Shown here piece after piece: positions 21,254 to 35,358 of a stretch of DNA of 64,000 nucleotides. The stretch comes from Trichoplusia ni. Lineage: Eukaryota; Arthropoda; Insecta; Lepidoptera; Noctuidae. Below the pieces are notes generated by a model, which did no database searches, was not told the DNA's origin, and saw only the letters and a list, made by a program, of their open reading frames with translations. Location of the stretch: the NCBI RefSeq assembly GCF_003590095.1, contig NC_039478.1, forward strand, positions 11,904,001-11,968,000, in the 5' to 3' direction. Position 1 is the stretch's first letter. Each line of letters begins with the position of its first letter. The position numbers and the translations under genes are program-made.

Positions 21254-24003
21254 TGATTCCCTTGCTTAACTGATTTAGCAGGAAATGAGTGGGGAGTGAC
21301 TGAATGTAAATTAAAATCTGTTTATTTAATACGGTCTACTGTGTAGCACTCCTTTTTTTCTATAAATTCTATTTTAAGATCTCAAAAGGTTTTATTTGTT
21401 TATTTTTTCGCATTATTTATTTTTCTGTTTGACATTTTTATGTTGAATTATTTTTAAGCTTTTCTAACTAGGAAACTTTGTAGGTACTCGTATATTTACT
21501 ACTCGTAATCATATCATCAATGATAATATTTATTAACTTATTTACACGCAATCTTAATTATAAAAGAACAATCTCCACCGGTTTAAACCAAAGTTTAATG
21601 TAGAGATAACAAGAAGCAGATGCATACACATATAATTCAAAACATTCCAATCTAATTACGCAACCTAACTCGAGTAAATAAAACAGTAAAAAAATCCGTC
21701 AAATACGTCCCTGAAATACAAAATATCTTTACCGAACATATGCGGTTCAAAAAAAGCACAGCTCAGCGCAGTTTGCTTGTCCATTCTTTCAGCCCAATGG
21801 CTACTCTTGTTTCTAAAAAAGGGTGCTATAAACTCCCCTTTCGTGGTACTGTATGCCATTGCATCGAATCGCGTAAAGGCGAAAAAATACGAGGTGATAT
21901 TCGGGTATAGTGATATGCACTCAATGACACAAATTCTGTTTCAGTATTGGACCAGTGACCAGCGTATTTCGTGCAGTTTGTCCACAGTGCAGAAAAAAGT
22001 ATTAAAACTGCAAAATGTACAGTTAAAAAGATTCTTTATTGATTATTTTACGACGCAACCGTGGATCTTTAATAATAAAATTAGTTTTAGATATAGATAC
22101 AAGTGTACGTTGGCTGTCTGACGTTATATACAAAGGTTTATACTTTTTATCAAATATGTCGACTCTATACGCAAGTTTTTAACGTCTCAGCTACAGGCAC
22201 TTAATACTTTGTGGCGTGCTCCAATTAAAAGAAAAAAAATACTGTGACGCGACCCCCGTACAATTGACCCGAAGAGTGAAATACGCCTTTTATTGTTTGA
22301 GGCACAATGGGGGGCCGCTTTCCCGAGAACAATATGGCCGTCCTATTATTTGAAAGAAAAAAATAAGGTGTTTTTATTAATGAAGTTAAAGTTTAATTGC
22401 TTCTTGCGAAATGATCTTTTCCGGCAGCGTGGTTCCAATCGTTTTAAGGGGAGAATGTGGTCAACAGAATAAAGGTATCACGTCGGTTTGTATGTCATTT
22501 TATGAATCATATCATAAATTAGGAAAACTTAAAGCAATTATTTACTTCAGGTGTCTAAACGTTACAGTGGTTTGATAAATTCAATCATATATTGATAATA
22601 TACGATTTGGAGAAGCTATCATCTGCAGACGACTTCCTTTGTATTAATACAAACGACACAATAAAATATTATGTAATGACGTTTTGCCTCTACTTTGTCT
22701 GCAATTTAAAAGAATTAAAACCATTTTGGGTAGACTATTTCTTGGAAGGTGTATAACGCTTCTTGCTTTGGTTTTTCATTGTTTTCTTTTTTTTTCAAAA
22801 AACTTTGATACAGAAACTATTATTCATATAACAAAACCATTCAATCATAGACTGACCTTCCCACTTGAAGACTCAAACCTAACCTATGCATAAATCATGC
22901 GGAATAGCAGTTTAGGAAAGTCGATATGTATATACTCTTTGGGAAAATACTGCATAATATATTACCGTGAATTACAAAAACATATATTTTTTTTGTATCA
23001 AGGCTTTTTGCCGCTGATATAGTGCCTCTATATTTTTTAAGACTACGTTATTTAAACTTCATAAAATACTCTGAATAAACTTTATATCGCTGTTTAATAA
23101 TTAAACGCTAGCAGATATTTATTTGTTTAGCTATAAAGCTTTTAATCACTATATGCTTCATTCAAAAATAAACACTCAATAGGGAAAATTCCAAAGTTAA
23201 TTATTTCACTTAACAGAGTACGTAACTTTAGGTACATATTCGTCAATAAATTTACATTATGTTTTGACAGAATTATGTTTACTCCGTAAGGGAAAACTTT
23301 TTGATATAATATTTATGTGTGTGTATGGAAAAGATCTAAAAACGACCGACGGATAGAATTTTTGATGTATCTTGGGAGTTCCCTGCGTCAAGTTGGTGGA
23401 TGCGGCGCAGACATGATTAATGTTCTGTTTCGGATTAAGAAATATGTTTTGCTCTCAGAAGGTTGATTAGCAAGACATGTTTCTACTCTGTTATATGGTT
23501 ACCTGTGATTTCATTTTGTGATGGGAGATTTATTGTTGAATTCTTTTAAATGTTTGAATCAGTAAATGTTACTACAAGCCAATGCAAATCCATAAAATTC
23601 CTAAAGATCATTTAATACGACATAGCCAGAAAAACTAGAAAAAAAACCCCTGCGGAAAAACACAAAACATTCTATGAGAAAAAAAGATATGAAGAATTTC
23701 TATTCTTCAAATAAAATAACACCATAAGAGTTGTAAAGGAATAAAAACCTTTACACTTTGACCAGAGTCAAACCATAATAGTAAAGAACAAATTTGTATT
23801 CGGCACACATTGAGCTGACAAAGCAATCGGTAACCCGCACGTTCCTCTCACAAAGTGGTCAATAAACGCCACACTTACAGTATGTAACTCAACCCTCCCC
23901 TTGATAATACAAATGACTCTATTTAAGAGAATCGTTTCACTATCGTCCCTCAAAAACGGGCCAATATTTACAAATTCAACACTCAAATGCTACTTGACTA
24001 CTA

Positions 24004-24011
24004 TGACGTCA
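24004..24011. promoter_or_regulatory. CRE palindrome TGACGTCA, site 4
   Basis: This exact full CRE lies at the edge of a minus-strand open frame (24001-24213), overlapping its last codons. Function is inference. Confidence 0.4.
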
Positions 24012-25571
24012 GGTCTACTATTGCGAGTTTGAGTATTTGCCCCTCCCTTTGGAGATGAGTCGATAATAGCGGGTCTTTTCGGCGGGAATCTTTAAAAAAG
24101 GCATCTGTATTCGTTGGCCGTCGAACGGTTGGCTTTTTGATTTTTTTTCCCGTAGCCGATGAGTCGCCGTTGGTGGACGAAGATTGATGTAGTTTCCCCT
24201 TATTTTTCTGCATCGAGTGTCGGATTGTTTTTGGTCTTTGTAAACAAAGAAATTTTGGCCGTGATTTTTTATATCATTATGATAATGAAGTTTTGTTTAA
24301 AATTATCGCGGTTATCTTTGATTTTTTAAATTGATTTCATATTTATTTGTTTTGGTAACCTTTTATAATGAAATTTGTTTAGTTAGGTAAATACATAACA
24401 TTTGAAATCCAATTAAGTGTCACTTTAATTATTATGACGCACAAACCTCAAAAACATTATCTATCGATCCACTCAGCGCTCCAGATATGTATTTACGAAT
24501 ATTTCCGAGAAAAACTTTGTTTAAAAACTTTTAAGTGGAAAATGCATTTAGGTACGCGACACTACCTTCTGAAAATCGAAAAGTGCCGGAGCTTTGATCC
24601 AATCCAATTAGTCAGCCGACTTCGACACAGAGGTCCGATGGATTTATGGCTCTTCAAGAGCAATTTAAAGCCAAACTTATATATCCCAAAATTCGAGCTG
24701 GTCTCCAAGTTTGTACGGAATTATATTTGAGGAAGTGTGACAAACAATATTACGGTAACTCTACATTTCTGCGCAAGTTTAAAAAAAAATCTAAAACAAG
24801 ATGTAAAGATATTATATGACAAAATTTACTATAAATCTCGAGTCTTTTATTTGGCACCTCAATATTTAAGTAAGCTGTCTGTGGTCTGTGGGTATCGAAC
24901 TGAATAAATAATGAGTAATACTAAGAGGTACCTAGATTGCAATCCAGCGATAATTGAAAACTGGTTAAGAACTTTAAACTAATTTCTCCTCATTAATAAA
25001 ACTACTAATGCAAAGAACAGTAACAACTGAATATAAAAATAACAATTTAAAATGCAGAGAGAGTTGCAAGAGATAACACCAACTTTCATAGCGAAAGAAG
25101 AAATTTAAATAAAAGACTATTATTTTACGAACAATTAACTTTATCCGGCAATTATAGAGATGTCTATAGATATGAATGATACACTGTTCCCGAGTCTCCC
25201 TTCATCTCGTATTCTAGGAGCAAAAACCTGTGCCGTAGGAATGATGATTTTATTTTGAGTAAAATTGTTGGAAAGTTTTCACTAAGGTACAATTTCTGTA
25301 GGATGATTTTAATTGATAATTATGGATATAGTCAACAGTTTTTTGACTCGTATTTATCGGGATCTTACGATGATGCCCGACTTATGATGAAACACTTAGA
25401 TTACTTGGAAAATTACGAAAAATATGCGTGATTAAATGTTTGCATTATTTTACGAATCATCTCCACCCAGGTTACTTCGAATATATGGATAATATGGATA
25501 TACTCGTAATGTATAATTAATTGGCCTATTTTATATTTAATTTTAATATAATTCAATTCTATTAATAGTTA

Positions 25572-25610
25572 CAATTCAAGGACAGGAATAACTTTACTAT
25601 CCTTGAATTG
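25572..25610. repeat. Inverted repeat, 11-base arms
   Basis: CAATTCAAGGA (25572-25582) and TCCTTGAATTG (25600-25610) are exact inverted copies separated by 17 bases. No T-run or gene end is next to it. Confidence 0.5.
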
Positions 25611-26014
25611 CGTAGTGATTTTCAAGATTCAAACAAATGATAGATATTGAAAAGAAATAAAACCCTTTTAAAACTATTTTATCTCGATTTTTATTTACAT
25701 TTTAGTTCTCGAATATTCAGATTTGTCTATATAGGATTCTAAATCAACGCTAACGTATTCAAATGTAATATTTTAAATCTCAGCTCTAATATACGAGTAG
25801 CTATATCGGATTCGAAAATTTTATTTCAACAATCGCATTTGAGAGATTGAGCTCACAATATATTGATGCGAAATGCATAAATATGTGTCATTTAAAACTA
25901 TTTTGGAAGAGAATGAATACAATTCTTATTTGGAAAAATTGAAAGAGCCTAAATTGAAATAGACTTTACTTTAAAATGTCTTTATTTCTCCTTTAGAGTC
26001 TTTAACGTAAAAAA

Positions 26015-26078
26015 AATAAAATTGCTAAATCGGTCCAGCCGCTTTCAAGTTCTTAATTCCTAAGTCTACGAGAAAAAC
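26015..26078 (+). repeat. Insect repeat fragment (TCGGTCCAGCCG motif)
   Basis: AAATCGGTCCAGCCGCTTTC followed by AAGTTCTTAATTCC matches a motif found near the 3' ends of many insect interspersed repeats. The surrounding sequence is too decayed to place it in a family. Confidence 0.45.
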
Positions 26079-26944
26079 TTAAGTATAAAAAATCACACAG
26101 TAACATTAAAAATCTCTACATTTTACAAGCCCCACTACACACGTATTCAAAACTCAATAGTTTAAAGCAAAGAAAAGTAATTTACTTTTAAAACAAAAGG
26201 CAGTAACCTTAGTAGGTAGCAACATGAGTTATTATGCAAATAGTTTTATCACGCTTGTTCAAAGCAAAGAGGATTTATTTGCAAGGCAGCGCTAAGTCGA
26301 TCGCAACTGAAGCTCGCGAAGGAGTGTGGATTATACATTGTGTAAGATTAAATTAAATGTGACCGACTTTATTATTGTTTGGAGCGGACGTTATAATATT
26401 ATTTGTTTAGAAAATGAAACTTGAAATATGTTTAGGTTTAAAACTAAAGCTACTTATCTCGTTAAACAATAGTGAGAATTAAATACAAGATGTTAAAATA
26501 TATAACAGGCTTTATTGTTTTTTGAGGGCAGTTAAAGGATAACAGATTGTCAGGGTCTAAGGTCAAAGAGTTTCCTGCTAAAACTATCAACTGGTTATAT
26601 AACATTCACAGACCATTACGTAAAGTACATTACCTCAAAGTACTCCCAAAAATGACTAAATATAAATAATGAATAAGCAACTTCTTGAACATTCAAAAAG
26701 ACATCTTAACATAGGCTAAATAAGATAGACCCAATTTATATTCAGAGCATATTAAATGTTAAAGTGTTATCGTAAATGGAGCTAGTCAAAAGAACATCTC
26801 ATAAATTTTTTATCTACTCTAATTCTGAAAAATGTAGTCTATGAATATTTAGTGAGTAAAAAGTGAAGGATGGTCCTTCATTGAGTGATTCTGTTTAAGT
26901 ACTTATATCATGAAAATACGTTTTCATATTTCTATATAAAGGGA

Positions 26945-27180
26945 TTATGGAGGACGACCAATCGGTGGATGACCATGTCTGTCATGGCGAATTCCTCCGT
27001 GTTTCGGAAGGGACGTTAAATACTATCACATTTTATCTTTCTTAGAAAGTCTAATAACCAGACTGGCTAGGAGATTTCGTGTTGTCCAGGTAAGAGCTTT
27101 GATGAGTTCAGATAAGCAATCGCTGTAAAAACGTCTGCCGACCAAAACATAGTTCAGAAGGTAAGGATGATGACACAAAC
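26945..27180 (+). mobile_element. Decayed lepidopteran retroelement-type repeat
   Basis: The left part reads GGCGAATTCCTCCGTGTTTC then GGAAGGGACGTTAAA. The right part reads TTGTCCAGGTAA, TCAGATAAGCAATCGCTG, TGCCGACC and AAACATAGTT, ending near GATGATG. Both parts, in this order, resemble a very common moth repeat that ends in GATGATGATG. Point changes and small gaps are many, so this is an old copy with no coding capacity. Confidence 0.55.
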
Positions 27181-29823
27181 AAAACCTGTATAATAATAGT
27201 AGCTATATTATTTACAAAGCATCAAAATGATTTCTTCATCTCCGTCAGTAGCGGGAAAGTGTAAAAAAAGCTGGTAGCATCGCCACGTTGAATAGTAACG
27301 CCGATTTTCTGTTCAAAGGTTCGCCTGTTTTAACCAACCTTCTGATCATTGGGGCCTGAGTAATCTTTGCTGCAAATACTTGCATTGTGTTATATAAACC
27401 TGAGCTATTTGATCACTTCACCAGTAACATTGAATGTGACTACGGCTAAACTGCTAACAGCGTCGTTAAAATTATCTCTAAAGGCGGTTGGCATTATAAA
27501 AAATATTTATAGTAATATTCTTTTACAAACGGTTACTGTAATGGTCGGTCTAAAGTGGTTTAGCTTCTCAGCAGCTACCTGAAGGCTTTAATAAGAGGAA
27601 TATTTTCATCTAGCCTGATGGTATTTCTTATCTAAAAGCCATAGAGTTCTGTACAAATTACCTTACGAACCGAGTTAATTTTGTAGAGTCATTTGATAAA
27701 ATTTCTTGAAACTAAATTCGTGAAAATCTTCATATTTGTTAAAACCATTTCCCATACCACTAATTTAAAACAGTGTTTAAAAAAAAAACTGATATTAATA
27801 CTGAAAAATCTTGTGAGACGTATGTGTATACTTAGATTGACTTTGATCATAATTTAAATAACGATTCACGAAATCTCTAAAAAGTTGCTTACAATCTTGC
27901 ATTACTAATATTGGTTTTATAAATTGATGTGGTTTGAACGTTTTTTTTCTGAAAGGACAATACTGGCCGTCTTTAAACTTCTATAATTGAATGCAGAAAA
28001 CGTTATTGAAAATATAACCCAACTTCCCCCACCCATCAATAAAGCTCCCTAATCATTAAAAATACCAAATTATACACATTTAGGTATCCAACGTCATTTG
28101 ACAGCGAAATGTTTCACATAACATTTCAATTCAAATTAGTTAATAAAACAATTACGTTATGACATTATTAGTCCACAGAATATAAAATGAGTAGAGTTCG
28201 GTCGTTCCGTTATCAAAATGGCTTCCAGCCAGTTGTGTATCTATAATAACGGTTTGTAAAATGCAACGCTATTAAATACTGATAAAGGATGCTTGGGTGA
28301 ATTGTAACACTAATTATTTAACACTTCATATTTGAGAGAGAATTTAGTATTATATTCTCATAATATGAGATGCGAATAATGTTTAACTATCTAGCTATAA
28401 AGTAACTATGTAAGTTTTTTTGATATTTTAAATTTACTACCTAGTTCTTGCCGAAGACAACTTTTAGAAAAAAAAGTAGTTTATATCTTTTATGAAGTTA
28501 TAGTGTAGGACATTTAACAAGACACGAAACAGTTTCAACTTAAAAGTCTGACAAACCACCATCACATTTAAAATGAATTTGATTTGAGTAGACCAGTTTC
28601 TAACAAAATGGTTTCCATAAAAACCTATATAGTTTTAAATAAAGAATGACTGTGATAATATCATAATTGTTTATATAAACTACTAAATAACGTAGTTCCA
28701 AATTATGACATCAAAACATTTTCCCAACGGCTTCCTTATTACCTACTTCCAAAACAATATCCATAAAAAAACGATTTTAGCTCGTTCCGTTAAAAGTTAT
28801 TAAAGTAGTCATATTAAAGTAATTATAACCTTGAGGCGTTATTACAACTTTCATAACTTGTTACCCTTAATAACACTATGTAAGGTGTTGGGGAGGTTAT
28901 TTTAGGTGTTTTAATAAACCGTATTAATTTATACGTAGAAAGCACTTTTTACTTAAAAAACACACCCTGTAGTATAATAACTCAAAGAAAAAAAAAAAGA
29001 CTAGTCAAGAAAGAAATAATTTTATGCTCTTTTAAGTCTAGTAAACGTTGTCCCAAATTCAAAATCATCTCTCCATGTAGATTATGAAAATCGTGACACA
29101 TAATTTGCATAATTCCGTATTAATAATCAACTGATCCTACTCGCCCCGTCCTCCTCTAAAATCATAACCCCCGGTATTAAAACTGAAAGAGCAGCACCCC
29201 ACAGGGAATCAATAGTCGTGGCCGGACTCGCGGAAAATCAAAGCACTATCCCGGATAAACGGGAGATACAAGGATTAACAAGTTTGTATCTTTTTTCGTT
29301 TGATATATAGTTTATTTTACGTTGTGTTTCGTGGCGTTTGCGGTTGAATGTAGCGTTTAAAACCAGTAGTATAAATTTCAATTTAAAATACAATAGTAGG
29401 ATTGAAATTTAAAAGGAATTTAATAAAGGTATAAGTTACAGTAGAGAATCACATCAAAATACCTATTTCAAAACGTTTTGTCTTAAAACAAAAAACGGTT
29501 TATCTGTTACCCTTTATCTTTTTATGTAACATAGCAAGTTTTGTCATTACGTCCTTAATCACTGGCTATCAATGAGTGCTCAGGCGATCAAATAAGGCGA
29601 ACCCACTAAGAGACAGTGAAATCTTTATTAGTCGTTAAAGTACAGCCTTCGCAAACAATATAAAGATAGAGTCACACTTTTAGATAACAATAATGTTCGT
29701 TTTACGAGAGTTTTTTTGTAATCTTTAATTACTTTTGAGTGTTTCAGTGTTGTGGAACTATACGCAGACTATTCTTTTTTTGCAATTATATTACCGAACT
29801 TGTAGTTAGCGGCTTATAAGAAG

Positions 29824-29872
29824 AAGAGTGGGGATGCTTTTGCCCAGCAGTGGGACATTCCAGGCTATTCCA
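29824..29872 (+). mobile_element. Non-LTR retrotransposon ORF tail fragment
   Basis: A short in-frame stretch reads GDAFAQQWDIPG. The AFAQQWD motif is the C-terminal signature of a reverse-transcriptase ORF abundant in Lepidoptera and is shared with the fragment at 56533. Only this tail survives, as expected of extreme 5' truncation. Confidence 0.6.
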
Positions 29873-32800
29873 TATTAATCATGAACGATTTTAATACAAA
29901 ACTTGATTTATCATTCAGGTGGTTCGAGTTTTAACCGCTAAACGATGTTAAGGTAATGATTTCATAAGTTGGCTGGAAATAACTTAACACAATGACTGTC
30001 ATAAATTACACAACCTTCATAAAAACTGTCGAAAACGAACATCGCTTAACCAAAGAACTCCAACTTAAACAAAACAAGTGAAGCTTCTCTCAATAAAATT
30101 AACCCAATCCAGGGTTTCAAAAGCCGTTTCACTCTACTTTTATGCCCGCCCTCAGATTTGAACAACAAAAAAAAAACAGTAAAAGCTTACGAAACTCAAA
30201 GGTTAGCCTTGTGGACACTAAATGAAAAGAGGAAATTCATTACCGCCGCGATACCGCACCGCCTGTGTATCGTGGACCATTTGTGAGGTAACTGCTGCCG
30301 TTAACGGTTAACGTTTATATCGGATATCGTTAGCATCGCCTCGCTTCTCCTCGCTATGATCAGTGGTACACCAGCTTAAAGAGATAAAAGTGAAGGATTT
30401 AAGGGCAAGTGTATCGTGGAGATTTTTGTTAAGGGGCATATTAATCACGGGATAGTATAGCTTGTTTTTAATATGTTTGATGTGGGTGACGGAAAAGCTC
30501 TGAAAGATCTTCGTTGAATCAAGTTGCAGTTGGTTTTCAAGTCATAAATCCTTGAACCAGTAACTTAAAATCGTAGTACCTAACGTGTTAATTACGGTAC
30601 AAATTATCTTGCTCTTCATATTTGTAACCTATTTCATTTTACAAACTTCAAGTACCTACGAACGTCAAAACGAACTATGAAATACTTATAGCATATAACT
30701 AACAAACCTTGCTGTATATACAGTAAACTAAAATGTATCAACAAATATCTACAACGTCGTTAATACGGGTTTCGTTTTATTAGTACATAGTGTACATACA
30801 AGGGGATTTCAGCGAGGCTCTCAGTGTAACCCCGGCCTAAGAACCACAGTTTACGGGCTAGAGACAATGTGCTCTATTTTATTCAAGTTAGCGGTTAAGC
30901 TTTTATTGCAGATATTAAGTGAGGTTTAAGAGACGATAAAGTCAACTAAATACGGTTATATTCAGATTATATCTATTTTGGGGTATTAATTGGGTTGGTT
31001 TTAAAAGCTTTTGTAGTAATTTTTATTACAATGAATCCGTAGATTTAACCTTTTGCTGTGATAAATACTCGTATATTTTTTATACAGAAATTATAAGATA
31101 ACTGTTTCTTTCAACTTACTTATGATTATACTAATCTGTAATTGTTACAGTTACAGAAAATAAAAAAGAACAACAAAGGAAATTCAAATAACACAAAATT
31201 ACCTCACAGATTAACCCACATCACTATAGCCGTCGATAAAAGCAAGTCACGTCACCAATTAAACAAACCACTCAAACAAATCTACCAAAAAACTAACACA
31301 ATGACTATTAGCTGACATCCGAAAGCCTCACATAAAAAAAGTAAAACAAAAGCTCGGGTTGAATCGGGGTGAATCGGGGCTCCATCTACCCGACTCTACC
31401 CGGCTCTACCCTCACCTATTTCATAAAAAGGCATATCAAACAAACAGTTATACGGGCGTCCATTATTTGCGGCCGCGTCACTCGGTAGCGGATGTTGTTA
31501 ATGGGGGAAAATGCGGAAAATTGGGCTATTCATTACCCAGACCGCAGCGATACGGTAGCAACGCAACTTGTTTGAGCGAACGTCGATGCAATTACGTGTG
31601 CAGCTCGATCGCTTTTTGTTTGCATACCGAAGATTTTTTCACAGGTTTGTTTGATTGCAACGTTTTGTACTTAATTGTATTTTTTTGAGTTTGCTCTTTC
31701 AATTATTTTGTATGAATTTTGACTTTTTAATTGGATTTTGGGGATTTTACATCGGTTTTTTAATGTTATTAAGTTTTGCTAGTATTGTGAAACTTCTTTG
31801 AGGAAATACTAAGCAAAAGTTTTAGTATAAGAAATCGATTCAAAATCATATTACAGTAAATAGAGACAATTGACTGGTATAATTTATTATTTCAAATATA
31901 ACAAAGCGAAGACTAGAACACTACCTCATAACAAACGAGGAATACTCAGACACAACTACATTGAACAGAATAAATATTGGCAGAAACTCCCTGAGGCACG
32001 TGTTGTTGACACTAAATATTACGATAGTGACGTAACAACCCTAATTTATTGCGACTAAACCGACTTTTCCGGCATCCACGATGGAATCGCGCCGAGAAAT
32101 CTGACGATACAGAAAAAAGGCGAGCGGAATACCATAAATACCCATATTATCCGATCGAGTTCATTCTGCGAACAAATTCCGTGGAAAGTTCCCTTCGCGT
32201 AGGAATATTTGTGTTTTACAGCACCTCGATCTCATATTTATAGCTCGCCTCAGATTTGATTCCACATATTTTAGAACTTGGATTTGTGGACTTGTGGTGC
32301 GTATTTTCAGTGGAGCGAGTTTTTAAATAGACAGTGTACAGATTCATCTAGAACTATTTCAGATGTGTACTTCTTCTTAATCAACCACAATAAGATTTTC
32401 GTCAAGTCAAACTTCTTTTTAAAAGCGTACTCTATTACTATATAACCTCAACAAGACAAATTAAAATCAAACTAATAAAGAGTATGTTTCTTGACCATAA
32501 AATAACATGTTGTATTTTAAAGTTAGCATGGAGGTACTGATTTTATAGAAAACCTTTTCACATACTAAATGTCACTGTTTCATTCAAATACTTTTTTATG
32601 GAATTCGTGCTAGAGCCTCAACCAAATACCACAAAATATGCCATTTGAAGTTGATGGCACTCAAAGACTAATTAATCAAAAATCAGTTCTGTAACAAACA
32701 AGTTATTAAGCTAGCCTAAACATTTTGGGGTGACTGCACTAAATATCAGAGTTTCCCGCTGAATTGAAGTTGTGAACTTGTCTGTCCTGATAAGGTGCAA

Positions 32801-35349
32801 TGTTAGCAAGTGTTCCAGACGACTGGGCACTGAGACTTACCTAGCGCTTGCATTTCGGCAACCAGACTATAACGCTATCGAAATAGGATTACCATATTTC
32901 AGATTATGCTAATATTAGCTAACGGGGTTGTAGCTGATTGTGAAATATTTTGTATGCTCTTTTGATGAGGAGCAAATTTAGGCTCTACATAATTTCATTA
33001 GAGTTCTGCGGGTAGATCTGGTAGTTGTATGTAAAAAGGACACTTACCTAAGTGACATCCTAAAATGTTATCGTCTCGACACTTTACTTAGCAATGAAGA
33101 CAGCATAATACTTAAGTGGACATATTTCTGCGGATCGTTTTAAGAAACTACTATAAGCCGATTTTTTAAAAACAGTTTAACATTGTCTCTATGCTAGTTT
33201 AGTTCCTATAAAACTTATTTAGTTGTTACAACGATCAATCCATTTAATAAAAACCAATATAAAATCCTAAACTACACTACTCTAAATAAACCCATATACT
33301 ATGAAATTTAACACCGTCGTACATTCTAGATACTTGCATATTTATGTATAAAACTTTATCAACTTCAAACAGTGCCGGACAAAGTTCTTTGACTAAATTT
33401 AATACTCCAGAGACAAGTGGCGGTGACATTGTACAGCTCTTGCTGAACGAAACAACTAAATAAACTTTTAATTACATAAAACGATGATTTGTTTGTTAGA
33501 TTATGGTTTTAGTTAGACGGTTTTGTAATGTTTTATGTCCATTTCTGGGTTTGTTTGTAGTTTTTTTGTGATAGAGTTTTGTAAGGCAGCTATCTAAATC
33601 AGCAACTTTTGCACGAGCCATTTAATATGACAGTTATTTAAAAAAAGGTTTACTCCTTGAGTATGACTATTCAAATTCCTGTTAGCCCTTGGTAAAGGTC
33701 AATAAACTCTGACACAAACAAAACAAAATTGAAACATTTAGTTAACTCAAAGCATAAAAACAATGTAAAGCAAGTACTTCAAACCTTCAAAGAACAGGCT
33801 ACACGCTTAGAAAATTAAACATTACTTTATCTACTGGAAATAAGGGTGAATTTTGTAGGGTCTTCTGTCTTTATTATGTGGAGTACTGTACAAAATGTGA
33901 ACCAAGAACAGTTTCCTGAATGAGAACAAATTTAAACTATACCTTATTCTCAAGCAGGAAGGTTTACATTGTAGAAACTATGGCACATTTCTTAAGTAAG
34001 AAGTAAAAATGAATTGGAAAAACGCATTTTATTAAGTGCTCCCCGTAGCGGCCATCAGTGGGATCATAACAAACCTCCTACTGAGACAAGGGGAGTCAAT
34101 ATTTATTACAGAGATTAATGACACATGTATACCAACGTAAGGACGTAAATAAACAGATTTATGTGGCTTAGGTATTGCTTGCTCGGCAGTTTTAATACAC
34201 ACTGAATGTAATCGTAAAGAAAGTTGCGAGAAATTTTTCGTCATGAATTTTGTACGGCTAATTGTTTCTTTACGCAAGTTTTTATTTAAATATGTTTGAG
34301 ATTTGGTTTACAGTTAAAATAACTTGATTTAATGGTGAAGAAAACAAGATTATTCTGCATATACGAAAGATTCCGATGCTCGATAAATAAAAATTATTTA
34401 AGCACGTCTCCTTTTCGAAAATACGTTTTCACTTAAAGTCATAAAAGAAAATATTTGGCAAAACAGCTATTTAATTGATTAAACAAAAATGTTGTATTTC
34501 TTTGATGTTTTTAAATGAAATATAAACAAATTAATGTTATCAATAATATGAATCTTTGATCTAAATTAAACAAACAAAATATCTTATAAAGACAACTCAT
34601 TACTTCAAACCCAGTTTATTTATTGTCGCAAGGTTAGTGTTCTGGTTTCTTTCTCATTTGTATTTGTTTTCGTGAACGAGGGTAGTTTCAGGGTGTGGTC
34701 AGGTCGTAATGCCTAAAGATAGATAATAGACTAAACGCTTTAAGTCTCATTTCTTTAATACTAGGCGTAGAAATTTAGGCAGTTTTATTACAATAAATTA
34801 TGGACATGCAAAATAAAGAGTAGCCAATTCTCAGAACTCATAGAAGCATGGGAAAATTTCAAAAAAATCTCTCAATCCGTTTCGGAATAAAATGGTAAAA
34901 TTATATTTATTTTAAGCATATTTTTACTACACACATGATATCTGTATCGTTTTGCATCACACATAAAAACAAGTGCCATTCATTTACGGCACCCGGTTTT
35001 AGTGTCAACGTAAAAACTAAATTGTTTTTTTTATTGCGACCTGTCGGCTCTAAATGACATGGTCGCATTTTTGTTTGCGATGCCGCGTTAACACTAAAAG
35101 CTACCAACCCCCGTTATCAAACACGAATGCCATTTGCGAGAGCTCTTTGTGCTGGCGTCGCTGGGAAAATTTAAATCGTCCATCGTTATTCCGTAACGAT
35201 AGCGCATCGAATCAAAAACCATACATCTTGATTCGAGTGGCCAGTAAAAAGAAAAGTTTGTAGCAATAAATAATACCACAGGGTGTCGGCTGCAATACAT
35301 AAATTGGAAAGACTTTTGACAGGAGATCGGATAAGGCTGGGGTGGTCCG

Positions 35350-35358
35350 AGGGGGCGC
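35350..35358 (+). promoter_or_regulatory. CTCF-like core
   Basis: AGGGGGCGC matches the AGRKGGCRS core of CTCF sites, inside a GC-richer patch (35.3-35.4 kb). The upstream CCASY part does not match well, so this is a weak insulator-type candidate. Confidence 0.2.

Larger units (their letters stand above)
13741..26000. other. Mostly unique-looking non-coding DNA, no supported gene
   Basis: Open frames are short and without recognisable domains. A possible SINE B-box relic on the minus strand lies near 13996-14010. One dispersed-repeat copy lies at 17178, CRE palindromes cluster at 17.6-24.0 kb, and a Sox-like motif group lies near 22.3 kb. GC-richer patches at 15.8-15.9, 17.9-18.1 and 19.8-20.1 kb are unexplained. 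Confidence 0.6.

Noticed and set aside
21777..22121. 114-codon plus-strand open frame
   Set aside because: Low-specificity composition, no motif, and overlap with another frame on the opposite strand. Judged chance.
28875..28976. Possible MITE with ACACCCTGTA-type terminal repeat
   Set aside because: The right end (ACACCCTGTAGTAT) resembles a mariner-like terminus, but the left partner (TGTAAGGTGTTGG) matches poorly and no TA duplication is convincing.
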